From: Aedoeadaptatus nemausensis
GTDB lineage: Bacteria; Bacillota; Clostridia; Tissierellales; Peptoniphilaceae
NCBI RefSeq assembly: GCF_903819165.1
Contig: NZ_CAIJCS010000016.1
Location: forward strand, 62,001-126,000
Length of the DNA stretch: 64,000 nt
Direction: 5' to 3'
Position 1 is the stretch's first letter; each line of letters starts with the position of its first letter. Below the pieces are notes generated by a model. It had not been told where the DNA came from. It made no database searches and saw nothing but the letters and a program-made list of their open reading frames with translations. Made by a program: the position numbers and the translations under genes. This document shows positions 1 to 6,723 of this stretch, piece after piece.

Positions 1-1145
1 GCATCAAGCGTTTAAGCGGCCTGCAAGTTGAAAAACTCAACGAAGAACACGAAGAACTTCTCCTCCTCATCGAGGAATTGGAAGCTATTTTGGCGGATCC
101 CGAGGTGCTGGACAACACGATTAAAGGGGAACTTTTAGAGATCAAGGAAAAATACGGCGATCTTCGCCGCACGGTCATTACAAAATCCGACGGCGATGTA
201 GACGATATCGACCTTATCGAAGATGAGGAAATCGTCGTGACGCTGACGAACTCCGGCTATATTAAACGTATGCCCGAGGGAACTTACAAACCTCAACATC
301 GCGGCGGCCAAGGAATCAGCGCCCTCAATAAAAAATCCGACGATTTCGTTACGAGCCTCTTTATTACCACTACCTTGGATACGATTTTATTCTTTACCGA
401 TAAGGGAAGAGTGTATAAAAAACTCGCCTACGAAATTCCTGCGGCGAGTCGCAATGCCAAGGGAATGGCTATTGTCAATCTCTTGCCTTTAGAAGAAGAT
501 GAAAAGATTCAAGCTATTATTCCCATTTCGGAAGTACAGGAAAATGATCACTTGGTACTTCTTACAAAAGAAGGCTATATTAAGCGTACCAAGATGGAAG
601 AATACGAAAATATCCGCAAAAACGGCTTAATCGCCATGAATTTAAGAGAGGGTGACGAAGTGATCGGCGGTCGTCAAACCAAGGGCGACGAAGAATTGAT
701 CATCGTCACGAAAAAAGGTATGTCCCTTCGCTTAAAAGAAGAAGATATTCGAGCCCAAGGCCGCACCGCTATGGGCGTCATCGGTATTCGTCTCGACGAC
801 GATGACGAAGTGGTAAGCTTTGTCGGCGTAAAGGACGGCAGTACTCTGGCGGTTATGAGTGAAAACGGATACGGTAAGCGTACGAATATGAGTGAATACA
901 GCGCCCAAAACCGCGGAGGCAAGGGACTCATCACCTATCGAATTAAAGAAAAAACGGGCGATGTCGTGGCGGCCAAGGCTTTAAACGATAACGATCAAAT
1001 TATGATGATCACAGAAGACGGCTCGATTATTCGCCTATTGGCGGAATCTATCTCCTCCTTAGGACGGGCGACGAGCGGCGTGAAGCTAATGAATATTAAA
1101 GACAGCACCATTGTCGCCGTGGCGGAATATGTAGGCGAAGAATAA
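1..1145 (+). CDS. gyrA: DNA gyrase subunit A, C-terminal part (5' end outside window)
   Basis: The reading frame is open from base 3, so the window begins inside the gene and about 380 C-terminal residues are present. GyrA is the DNA-cleaving subunit of gyrase and introduces negative supercoils. The visible part begins in the coiled segment after the cleavage core and continues into the six-bladed C-terminal pinwheel. A GyrA-box-like motif, QHRGGQG, lies at bases 294-314, and a second blade carries QNRGGKG near base 906. These separate gyrase from ParC. There is no acidic C-terminal tail. The next gene follows 59 bp downstream on the same strand. Confidence 0.96.
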   Translation, partial: IKRLSGLQVEKLNEEHEELLLLIEELEAILADPEVLDNTIKGELLEIKEKYGDLRRTVITKSDGDVDDIDLIEDEEIVVTLTNSGYIKRMPEGTYKPQHRGGQGISALNKKSDDFVTSLFITTTLDTILFFTDKGRVYKKLAYEIPAASRNAKGMAIVNLLPLEEDEKIQAIIPISEVQENDHLVLLTKEGYIKRTKMEEYENIRKNGLIAMNLREGDEVIGGRQTKGDEELIIVTKKGMSLRLKEEDIRAQGRTAMGVIGIRLDDDDEVVSFVGVKDGSTLAVMSENGYGKRTNMSEYSAQNRGGKGLITYRIKEKTGDVVAAKALNDNDQIMMITEDGSIIRLLAESISSLGRATSGVKLMNIKDSTIVAVAEYVGEE

Positions 1146-1204
1146 AAAAGTATAGATAGTATTTCACAATGACCCTATACTATACTTAGAAAGAGGAGGC
1201 GCTT

Positions 1205-1519
1205 ATGTTTGAACTGGATGTAAAAAATAGTGGCGACGAGCTGCTTCTTACTTTAAGCGGCGAAATGGATATGTACTATACGCCGAAGTTTAAAGAAGAG
1301 GCGCTTCAGGCCTATAATGAAAACCCGAGAGATATTGTCATCGACGCTAAAAAGCTTGATTATCTGGATTCTACCGGCTTAGGCGGTTTTATTCACTTGA
1401 TGAACGCCGTGAAACAAAACGGCCACACCATTACCTTGGTGGACTTACAGCCCAATGTAAAAAAATTGTTTACTATCACGAAGCTGGATAAATTATTCCA
1501 ATTAAAAGGAGAGGCATAA
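1205..1519 (+). CDS. STAS-domain anti-anti-sigma factor (RsbV/SpoIIAA-like)
   Basis: A single 104-aa STAS domain, the usual length for anti-sigma antagonists. The phosphorylation loop DSTGLG is intact at residues 55-60, with Ser56 or Thr57 as the expected phospho-acceptor. Unphosphorylated antagonists of this family bind the anti-sigma kinase and free the sigma factor. The ribosome site AGAGGAGG sits just upstream of ATG 1205. The stop overlaps the next start as TAATG, so translation is probably coupled. The order antagonist, anti-sigma, sigma matches the rsbVW-sigB and spoIIA operons. Whether it serves stress or a sporulation-derived role cannot be read from the sequence. Confidence 0.9.
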   Translation: MFELDVKNSGDELLLTLSGEMDMYYTPKFKEEALQAYNENPRDIVIDAKKLDYLDSTGLGGFIHLMNAVKQNGHTITLVDLQPNVKKLFTITKLDKLFQLKGEA

Positions 1520-1875
1520 TGGATAACAAAGTCTATATGACGATTCCTGCGAAACCTCGCTTTTTATCTCTTGCTCGTTTAGCAGCTTCGGGCATTTGCG
1601 TCGGTGTGGACATCGATATGGATACTCTCTCCGATATTCGTCTGCTCCTGACGGAAAGTTGCAATCTTTCCTTTGAAATCGGCGAAAGAGAGGCTATCGA
1701 TATCGTCTTAATGCCGGAAGACGATGGGATTCGTTTCAGCGTTTCGGGGGTTCGTAAAGAGCGCGTCGATTCCGATGAATCCCTTCAAATTACGGAGATG
1801 ATTATCGAATCCTTAGCCGACGAGCTCACATACGACGAGGATAAGATCATCGTTTACAAAAATTTCGGAGTTTAA
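1519..1875 (+). CDS. Short anti-sigma factor-like protein (degenerate RsbW/SpoIIAB)
   Basis: A 118-aa protein between the STAS antagonist and the sigma factor, overlapping the former by TAATG and separated from the latter by 1 bp. Position identifies it as the anti-sigma partner. A possible N-box (TESCNLSF, about residues 35-42) keeps the Glu and Asn of GHKL ATPases. The DxGxG-type glycine boxes and ATP lid of RsbW/SpoIIAB are not recognisable, and the protein is shorter than the usual 140-160 residues. It may bind the sigma factor without being an efficient kinase. Assignment relies on context as much as on sequence. Confidence 0.7.
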   Translation: MDNKVYMTIPAKPRFLSLARLAASGICVGVDIDMDTLSDIRLLLTESCNLSFEIGEREAIDIVLMPEDDGIRFSVSGVRKERVDSDESLQITEMIIESLADELTYDEDKIIVYKNFGV

Positions 1876-1876
1876 T

Positions 1877-2665
1877 ATGGACAGACAAGCCTATGACAGC
1901 ATGGACAAACCCCTTTCCAAGGAAGAGCGAAAGGCATTATTTGCGGAATATGCTGAAACCGGCGAAAAAGAAATTCGAGATATTTTAATTGAGGAACATC
2001 TATATATCGCCGAAATTCTGGCAAAAAAATACACGGGAAAGGGCATCGATTACGACGATATTTTCCAAGTTGCTTCCATGGGACTTATTTTTGCCGTGGA
2101 ACGCTTCGATCCCTCGAAAGGCTTCGAATTTTCATCCTTTGCGACGCCGACTATTATCGGGGAAATAAAAAAACATTTCCGCGATAAAGGTTGGACCATT
2201 CGCGTACCCCGTCGCATTCAGGAACTTTCGAAAAAGATCAACGATGCCAAACTTTCCTTGGCGCAGAAAAATCAGCGGACGCCCACCATTCAAGAAATTG
2301 CCAAGGCGTTGGATATTACCACGGCCGAAGTATTGGAAGTAATGGAAGCCTCTAAAGTGTATTCGCCGGAAAGTCTGGATATGTCCTTCGATTCCGGAGG
2401 AGAGGATAGGGAACTTACCCGTGGAGATCGCATCGGCGTCGAAGAAGAATACTTCAATAAAGTGGAATTAAACGATTTTATTCAGCGGGCCATGGAAAAC
2501 TTCAACGATGTGGAAAAAACCATTCTGATCGACCGCTACCAGTATCGAAAGACACAGGTTTCCATCGCCGAGAAGTTGGGTATTTCCCAAATGACCGTAA
2601 GTCGCATTGAAAAGAAACTTCTGGAAAAAATGCGCAAAGAAATCGAAAAATCCGGAGAAATGTAA
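1877..2665 (+). CDS. RNA polymerase sigma factor, SigB/SigF/SigG subfamily
   Basis: A 262-aa sigma-70 group 3 factor with regions 2, 3 and 4. Region 2 contains the DIFQVASMGLIFAVERFD helix and the FATPTIIGEIKKHFRD segment. The GWTIRVPRR stretch after it is typical of the SigB/SigF/SigG group. Region 4 ends with a helix-turn-helix at about residues 225-250 (SIAEKLGISQMTVSRIEK). It is the last regulatory gene of a three-gene partner-switching operon. It would redirect RNA polymerase once released by the anti-sigma protein. Its targets are unknown, and no sporulation genes are visible nearby. Confidence 0.93.
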   Translation: MDRQAYDSMDKPLSKEERKALFAEYAETGEKEIRDILIEEHLYIAEILAKKYTGKGIDYDDIFQVASMGLIFAVERFDPSKGFEFSSFATPTIIGEIKKHFRDKGWTIRVPRRIQELSKKINDAKLSLAQKNQRTPTIQEIAKALDITTAEVLEVMEASKVYSPESLDMSFDSGGEDRELTRGDRIGVEEEYFNKVELNDFIQRAMENFNDVEKTILIDRYQYRKTQVSIAEKLGISQMTVSRIEKKLLEKMRKEIEKSGEM

Positions 2666-3297
2666 TGAATCGAAAGAAAAACGTCCTGCGTTTACAAAAA
2701 TTACTCTATGTTCTGGAGATCATCATGTCGATTTTAATCTTAATCGGCATTATTATTTCCGTTCCCGATCTCATAAAATATATGATGGCCATTGTAGTAA
2801 GCGGAAGAAGCTATAGCTACGATCTCTTCCAATCTTTTATAAGCCACGTGCTTTTAATGGTCATCGGCCTGGAATTTGTCGCCATGCTTATTTCTCACGA
2901 AGAATATCAGATCATCTACATTATGACCATGGTCGTGGCGCGAAAAATGCTCGTCTACGGAGACGACACCATGTCCCTGTTTATCGGCGTTTCGGCTATC
3001 GCCATTTTATTTATCGTGCGGAAATACTTTACGGTGCATAAAATTTTAGCTAATGCAGGTATCGCCATTTTTGAATCTTCCACGAGTATTTACAGCGTCA
3101 ATGAACATTTGGTTCGGGATATTGAAACCGGTGAAAAGACCATAGGCGATCATGTAACTAAACTCTTTTCAGAGGATCATCAGACACTGAAAGAAGGCGG
3201 CGTCGTAGAAGATTCCTTTTATATATACCAGATCGAAAGTTTAGAGGGAGATACTATCGGTTTAATCGCATTGGAAGAAAAGCATAAAACCTTCTAA
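2665..3297 (+). CDS. PsiE-like four-helix membrane protein with C-terminal soluble domain
   Basis: The 210-aa product has about four hydrophobic segments in residues 10-130, with the ARKMLVYG stretch typical of PsiE-family proteins between helices 3 and 4. A soluble C-terminal domain of about 80 residues follows. Its start codon overlaps the sigma gene stop (TAATG), so it belongs to the sigma operon. PsiE proteins were named for phosphate-starvation induction, but no activity is established. The soluble extension could be a regulatory domain; this is inference. It may be an output or sensor of the partner-switching module because of the coupling. Confidence 0.65.
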   Translation: MNRKKNVLRLQKLLYVLEIIMSILILIGIIISVPDLIKYMMAIVVSGRSYSYDLFQSFISHVLLMVIGLEFVAMLISHEEYQIIYIMTMVVARKMLVYGDDTMSLFIGVSAIAILFIVRKYFTVHKILANAGIAIFESSTSIYSVNEHLVRDIETGEKTIGDHVTKLFSEDHQTLKEGGVVEDSFYIYQIESLEGDTIGLIALEEKHKTF

Positions 3298-3313
3298 TAA
3301 ATGTCAAAATGAA

Positions 3314-3342
3314 TTGAAAACATATGAAAGAATGTGTATACT
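3314..3342 (+). promoter_or_regulatory. Promoter for tRNA-Arg
   Basis: TTGAAA at 3314-3319 and TATACT at 3337-3342 with a 17-bp spacer lie just upstream of the tRNA gene, a close match to the vegetative sigma consensus. Confidence 0.75.
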
Positions 3343-3351
3343 GTTTCGTAG

Positions 3352-3428
3352 GGAGCTATAGCTCAGTAGGATAGAGCAGTGCCCTCCTAAGGCACGTGCC
3401 GGGGGTTCGACTCCTCTCAGCTCCGCCA
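3352..3428 (+). tRNA. tRNA-Arg (anticodon CCT)
   Basis: Cloverleaf by hand: acceptor 3352-3358, D-arm GCTC/GAGC, anticodon stem GTGCC/GGCAC with loop CTCCTAA (anticodon CCT), T-arm with TTCGACT loop, and an encoded 3' CCA at 3426-3428. The seventh acceptor pair reads A-C and the T-stem contains two G-T pairs. It is the only gene between the sigma operon and the MarR gene. Confidence 0.92.
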
Positions 3429-3472
3429 TTACATATACTATATGCTACATATCTTATTCTTAAGGTGTGGGA

Positions 3473-3514
3473 AGGATAGAACAAACCGGCTTAGAGATTG
3501 TTCTATCCTGTTTT
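3473..3514 (+). terminator. Intrinsic terminator after tRNA-Arg
   Basis: A perfect 12-bp stem (AGGATAGAACAA at 3473-3484 with its complement at 3498-3509) is followed by a T-rich tail. Confidence 0.75.
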
Positions 3515-3611
3515 AATTTATCAATAACTGTAAAGAACAATAAAAAGATCACACGCTATAAAAGTATATGTTTGAAGAACAATTGCAATGGAACATTAGA
3601 GTGAGGTGACT

Positions 3612-4094
3612 ATGGAAAATATTAAACAGTCCTTATCCGATGTAATGAACTCGATTTATCTGAAATATAAATTGAATTTCTATCAAAACCTGTACTACGA
3701 TAACGGCAGTAGCGAAGATTCACTTACCGTTATGGAAAAATTTTGTGCCGAAGCTATCTTTGCTTTGCAAGGGCCGACGGTTAATCAGCTGGCACAGTTT
3801 ATTCGCGTAAGTCAGCCCAATGCGGCATACAAAGTAAATAATCTCGTTCAAAAAGGCCATGTAGAGAAAGTGCGGAGCCAAAAAGACCGGCGACAAGTCC
3901 ATTTATTTGTAACGGAAAAATTTAAAGAACAATACCATGTCAACTATCGCTATGTAGATGAAATCATCGATTGTTTACAGGACAGAGTTACCGATGAAGA
4001 ATTGGCAACCTTTAAAAAAATACTGGAAATAATGGATGATGGCGTATTAGAACATGTATCGGAAGCTTTAAAGAAAGAAAACAAACGTTTTTAA
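3612..4094 (+). CDS. MarR-family transcriptional regulator
   Basis: A 160-aa winged-helix regulator. The helix-turn-helix (PTVNQLAQFIRVSQPNAAYKV) lies in the middle of the protein and is followed by a wing with the KDRRQVHL signature of MarR proteins, then a C-terminal dimerisation helix. Start ATG 3612 is chosen because AGGTGA lies at the right distance; a GTG at 3606 is inside that ribosome site. A small gene follows 14 bp downstream. MarR proteins are usually dimeric repressors responding to small ligands. The ligand and targets are unknown here. Confidence 0.88.
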   Translation: MENIKQSLSDVMNSIYLKYKLNFYQNLYYDNGSSEDSLTVMEKFCAEAIFALQGPTVNQLAQFIRVSQPNAAYKVNNLVQKGHVEKVRSQKDRRQVHLFVTEKFKEQYHVNYRYVDEIIDCLQDRVTDEELATFKKILEIMDDGVLEHVSEALKKENKRF

Positions 4095-4108
4095 TCTAAA
4101 GAATAATA

Positions 4109-4360
4109 ATGGATAAACGGCAAATTCGAAAATATAAACGTATGGTAGAAACCATGCGATTGGCTGAAAGTCGCTATACCCGTTCTCTCGTGGAGTCTAT
4201 GTCTTCGTCCTGTGGCGACGATACTATAGCTTCTTTGGAAGGGTCTCAGCGTATGCTCGAAGAGGATATTCGGAAACTGAGAGCTTTACTGGACGGCCCC
4301 TTCGACGTTTCAGAAGACGAAATTATAAAAACAGATGAGCCCATGAGGCCCATGGATTAA
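4109..4360 (+). CDS. Small uncharacterised protein, probably co-transcribed with marR
   Basis: An 83-aa charged, mainly helical protein of no family I recognise, with no signal peptide or membrane segment. It lies 14 bp after the MarR gene and ends directly at an intrinsic terminator, so the two genes form one unit. The N-terminal third is basic and the C-terminal end acidic. No strong ribosome site is visible, which suggests coupling to the upstream gene. Confidence 0.6.
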   Translation: MDKRQIRKYKRMVETMRLAESRYTRSLVESMSSSCGDDTIASLEGSQRMLEEDIRKLRALLDGPFDVSEDEIIKTDEPMRPMD

Positions 4361-4383
4361 AGATCCCTTTCGGGATCTTTTTT
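4359..4383 (+). terminator. Intrinsic terminator of the marR unit
   Basis: A 9-bp stem AAAGATCCC/GGGATCTTT with a 4-nt TTTC loop and a T-run begins at the stop codon of the small gene. Confidence 0.85.
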
Positions 4384-4484
4384 CATGTATAGATATTAAT
4401 ATAATTTTAAATAGAATGATAGAAACTATGGTTTATTTAAAGAATGCTATGATATGATAGAATCAAGATAATAGGGAGGTTTTT

Positions 4485-5402
4485 ATGGATTTTAAAGAAC
4501 GTGTAGCCGGCGAATTTCAAACGACAGACGGCGTAGGCATTTTTCAGGCGAATATTACGGGAAAATGTAATTTAAGATGCGAACACTGTCACATTATGAA
4601 AAACAGCGATTATAAAGAAATGTCGAAAGAGACCATGGATAAATGTATCGAAGCGTTGAAAAAGCACGATTTCCATACGCTCGATATTACCGGCGGCGAG
4701 CCCACCACCCATCCCCATCTGGTGGAATTTATTAAGGCGGCGAGCCCTTATGTAGATAAAATTATTTTACGTACCAATGCCGTGGACCTTTCGGAACACG
4801 AAGAGCTATTGAAATTAATCGAAGACCTCAATATGCAGATCGTCGTGTCTCTACCTTGCTATACGGAAGAAAATGTAGATTCTCAGCGAGGTAAGGGAAC
4901 TTTTAAAAAGATCATCCCCAATCTGAAACTTTTAAACGACATGGGTTATGGAAAAGAAAGAGATCTTTCCCTGGTTTATAATCCTCTGGGAGCATTTTTG
5001 CCCGGTCCTCAAAAAGGATTGGAACAGGATTACAAAGATCACTTAGGGGAGCATGATGTCACCTTCTCCGAACTCTTTACTATTACCAATATGCCCATCG
5101 GTTTTTTCAGAGATAAACTGAAGGAAGAGGGCTTGGAAGATGACTATATGGAGCTTCTCGAAAGTAATTTCAACGAGGATACGGTAGAAAATTTAATGTG
5201 CCGTTTCCAAATTTCCGTCAATCCCGAGGGAAATATTTTCGATTGCGACTTCCACTTGGCCGAAGGCGTGCACCCCAAAACCTATCAAACTATCGACGAA
5301 GTTTTGACGGCAGACGACTTAAACCGCTCCATTACATGGAGAGAGTATTGCTACGGTTGTACCGCCGGGGCAGGCTCCAGCTGCGGAGGCGCATTAGAAT
5401 AG
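4485..5402 (+). CDS. ArsS-type radical SAM / Cys-rich domain protein
   Basis: A 305-aa radical SAM enzyme. The CxxxCxxC cluster is Cys28, Cys32 and Cys35. TLDITGGEP follows in the barrel, then SLPCYTEENVDSQRGKG, LVYNPLGAFLPGPQ and the FTITNMPI block. The C-terminal Cys motif (CYGCTAGAGSSCGG, Cys289, Cys292, Cys300) is complete. These blocks in this order characterise the ArsS family, named for arsenosugar biosynthesis. No ArsM, ArsR or other arsenic gene is nearby, so the substrate here is open. Cysteine, not selenocysteine, occupies the C-terminal motif. It is monocistronic with its own GGGAGG ribosome site and terminator. Confidence 0.85.
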   Translation: MDFKERVAGEFQTTDGVGIFQANITGKCNLRCEHCHIMKNSDYKEMSKETMDKCIEALKKHDFHTLDITGGEPTTHPHLVEFIKAASPYVDKIILRTNAVDLSEHEELLKLIEDLNMQIVVSLPCYTEENVDSQRGKGTFKKIIPNLKLLNDMGYGKERDLSLVYNPLGAFLPGPQKGLEQDYKDHLGEHDVTFSELFTITNMPIGFFRDKLKEEGLEDDYMELLESNFNEDTVENLMCRFQISVNPEGNIFDCDFHLAEGVHPKTYQTIDEVLTADDLNRSITWREYCYGCTAGAGSSCGGALE

Positions 5403-5406
5403 CAAT

Positions 5407-5434
5407 AAAAAATCCCCTTGCCGGGGATTTTTTA
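5407..5434. terminator. Bidirectional terminator between convergent genes
   Basis: An 11-bp stem (AAAAAATCCCC/GGGGATTTTTT) with a 5-nt loop lies between the radical SAM gene and the minus-strand DUF3783 gene, with A and T runs on both sides. Confidence 0.85.
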
Positions 5435-5453
5435 TTTGCTCTGAAATTATTAA

Positions 5454-5984
5454 TTACTCCGCTTCCTTCAGGCGGCGAATGGCTTCTCGCACATCTTCTT
5501 CCGTCAGATCTTCTCCCTTTTCCCGAAGTTTTTTTGACCATTCGATGGCCTCTTCCCGCTCTTTTGTGGGGGAGGTCTTTTGTTTTTCCAAGCTGTTTTT
5601 CACGATAGGGATCATTTGTGCCCACGCCGTTACTACGGCATTTTCATTTTGAATATGGCGCACTAATCGGCCGAAAGTCCAATCCTTCGTGGTTTCGGTC
5701 ATGGCCGCTTTATGAGGAAAGATTTCTCCCTTTTCTCGAAGGTCCAAGAGGAATTTTTGCAATAATTCGGAGGAAAAATCTACAAAGATCAGAAGCTCTT
5801 CCTTTACGATTTCTTCCTCTTTACCCCTTTTATCGTATCCGGGAAGGCCGGCTAAATAGCCCAGAAACTCCCCTAATTCTTCGGGTTGAACTTCTCTCTT
5901 TTCCACCTGGAGACTGTCGGCGGTTTCAAGCAATTTATTTTGACGCTCTGCGTTTTCGATTCCGTAATAGATCAGTGTGCTCAT
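5454..5984 (-). CDS. DUF3783 domain protein
   Basis: The 176-aa protein contains the block ELLIFVDFSSELLQKFL, a KAAMTETTKDWTF stretch and a following helix, which together match the DUF3783 family of Firmicutes (function unknown). The start is placed at ATG 5984 because AAAGGAG precedes it; an upstream in-frame ATG would add a basic 21-residue leader without a good ribosome site. The C-terminus is a charged helix. It is convergent with the radical SAM gene and has no obvious partner. Confidence 0.7.
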   Translation of the reverse strand: MSTLIYYGIENAERQNKLLETADSLQVEKREVQPEELGEFLGYLAGLPGYDKRGKEEEIVKEELLIFVDFSSELLQKFLLDLREKGEIFPHKAAMTETTKDWTFGRLVRHIQNENAVVTAWAQMIPIVKNSLEKQKTSPTKEREEAIEWSKKLREKGEDLTEEDVREAIRRLKEAE

Positions 5985-6245
5985 GGTAACTCCTTTATCC
6001 CTAATTCTGTAAATATGTCGATAGCCCTTCGGCATATGATGTATCACACGTTTAAAATCCCTTTTCTCGTCAGCGGCGAAAATTACGGACGAGGAGAAGA
6101 CGATTAATAAAATTCAATTCATCTAGTAAATACCCGTCTCCGATTTTTTTAATCGAGGGAAACCTTTATGTTCGGGAATGTGCCGTCATTCTCTAAAAAT
6201 GACCGGATATATAAGGAGTGACAAATCGAATATGGAGGTGACTGA

Positions 6246-6320
6246 ATGAAGAAAGATAAAAATCTATCTCAAGTATTATGGATATTTCCTTTCGTCGACT
6301 TTTACTGTCACTGGAAATAA
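6246..6320 (+). CDS. Possible 24-aa peptide
   Basis: ATG 6246 is preceded by GGAGGTGA at ideal spacing and opens a frame of 24 codons ending in TAA. The peptide starts with a basic MKKDK head and has an aromatic, hydrophobic centre. It could be a leader or a small toxin-like or membrane peptide, but it resembles nothing I know. Support is the ribosome site alone. Confidence 0.35.
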   Translation: MKKDKNLSQVLWIFPFVDFYCHWK

Positions 6321-6557
6321 GAGGCATAATTATTATAAATTTCAAAAGAGAAAAAGCACGATTCAGAAAAAATTAACTTTTTGAAAACAAAAAGGTAAAA
6401 AATTATAAAAAACACAGGTTTCTCTTTTAAATAATGTTAAACTTAAACAGTTTAAGTCATAAAACAAGACAAAAAGATATAAATTATGTCGTAAAATTAA
6501 TTATTATCGAAAAATAGTGTTATTTTTTATACGAAATAGAAAGATTGAAAATAAAAT

Positions 6558-6586
6558 TTGCATTTTTACTTTTCTTTGCTTACAAT
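6558..6586 (+). promoter_or_regulatory. Candidate promoter of the iorAB operon
   Basis: TTGCAT at 6558-6563 and TACAAT at 6581-6586 with a 17-bp spacer lie 140 bp upstream of iorA. The transcript would begin close to the inverted repeat at 6592. Confidence 0.45.
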
Positions 6587-6591
6587 AATAT

Positions 6592-6646
6592 ACAAAGTAC
6601 AATACAAAGAATTACAGATTAACGGTAGGTATGGATTGTACTTTGT
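6592..6646 (+). repeat. 12-bp inverted repeat in the ior leader
   Basis: ACAAAGTACAAT (6592-6603) and its exact complement ATTGTACTTTGT (6635-6646) are separated by 31 nt. It could be a 5' hairpin of the mRNA or an operator. No T-run follows, so it is not a terminator. Confidence 0.6.
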
Positions 6647-6723
6647 CTCTTTACGGAGACAGATAGGAGTAGGAAAATTGTTGTTATTCGCAAGAACAAC
6701 AGATAGTGGAAAGAAGGTTTAGT

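Larger units (their letters stand above)
5985..6723. other. AT-rich intergenic region and ior leader
   Basis: This 0.7-kb region holds no long open frame. It contains a possible 24-codon peptide gene (6246-6320), a candidate promoter (6558-6586), a 12-bp inverted repeat (6592-6603 with 6635-6646), a small GTCTC/GAGAC stem (6645-6660) and a 7-bp TGTTGTT/AACAACA stem (6679-6701) just before iorA. The section 6320-6600 is strongly AT-rich and otherwise featureless to me. Confidence 0.5.

Noticed and set aside
5340-5402. Selenocysteine in the C-terminal motif of the ArsS-like protein
   Set aside because: The C-terminal motif is encoded by TGC and TGT codons; the frame has no in-frame TGA.
6320-6720. 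Sigma-54 promoter before iorA
   Set aside because: No GG-N10-GC element at -24/-12 was found in the leader.
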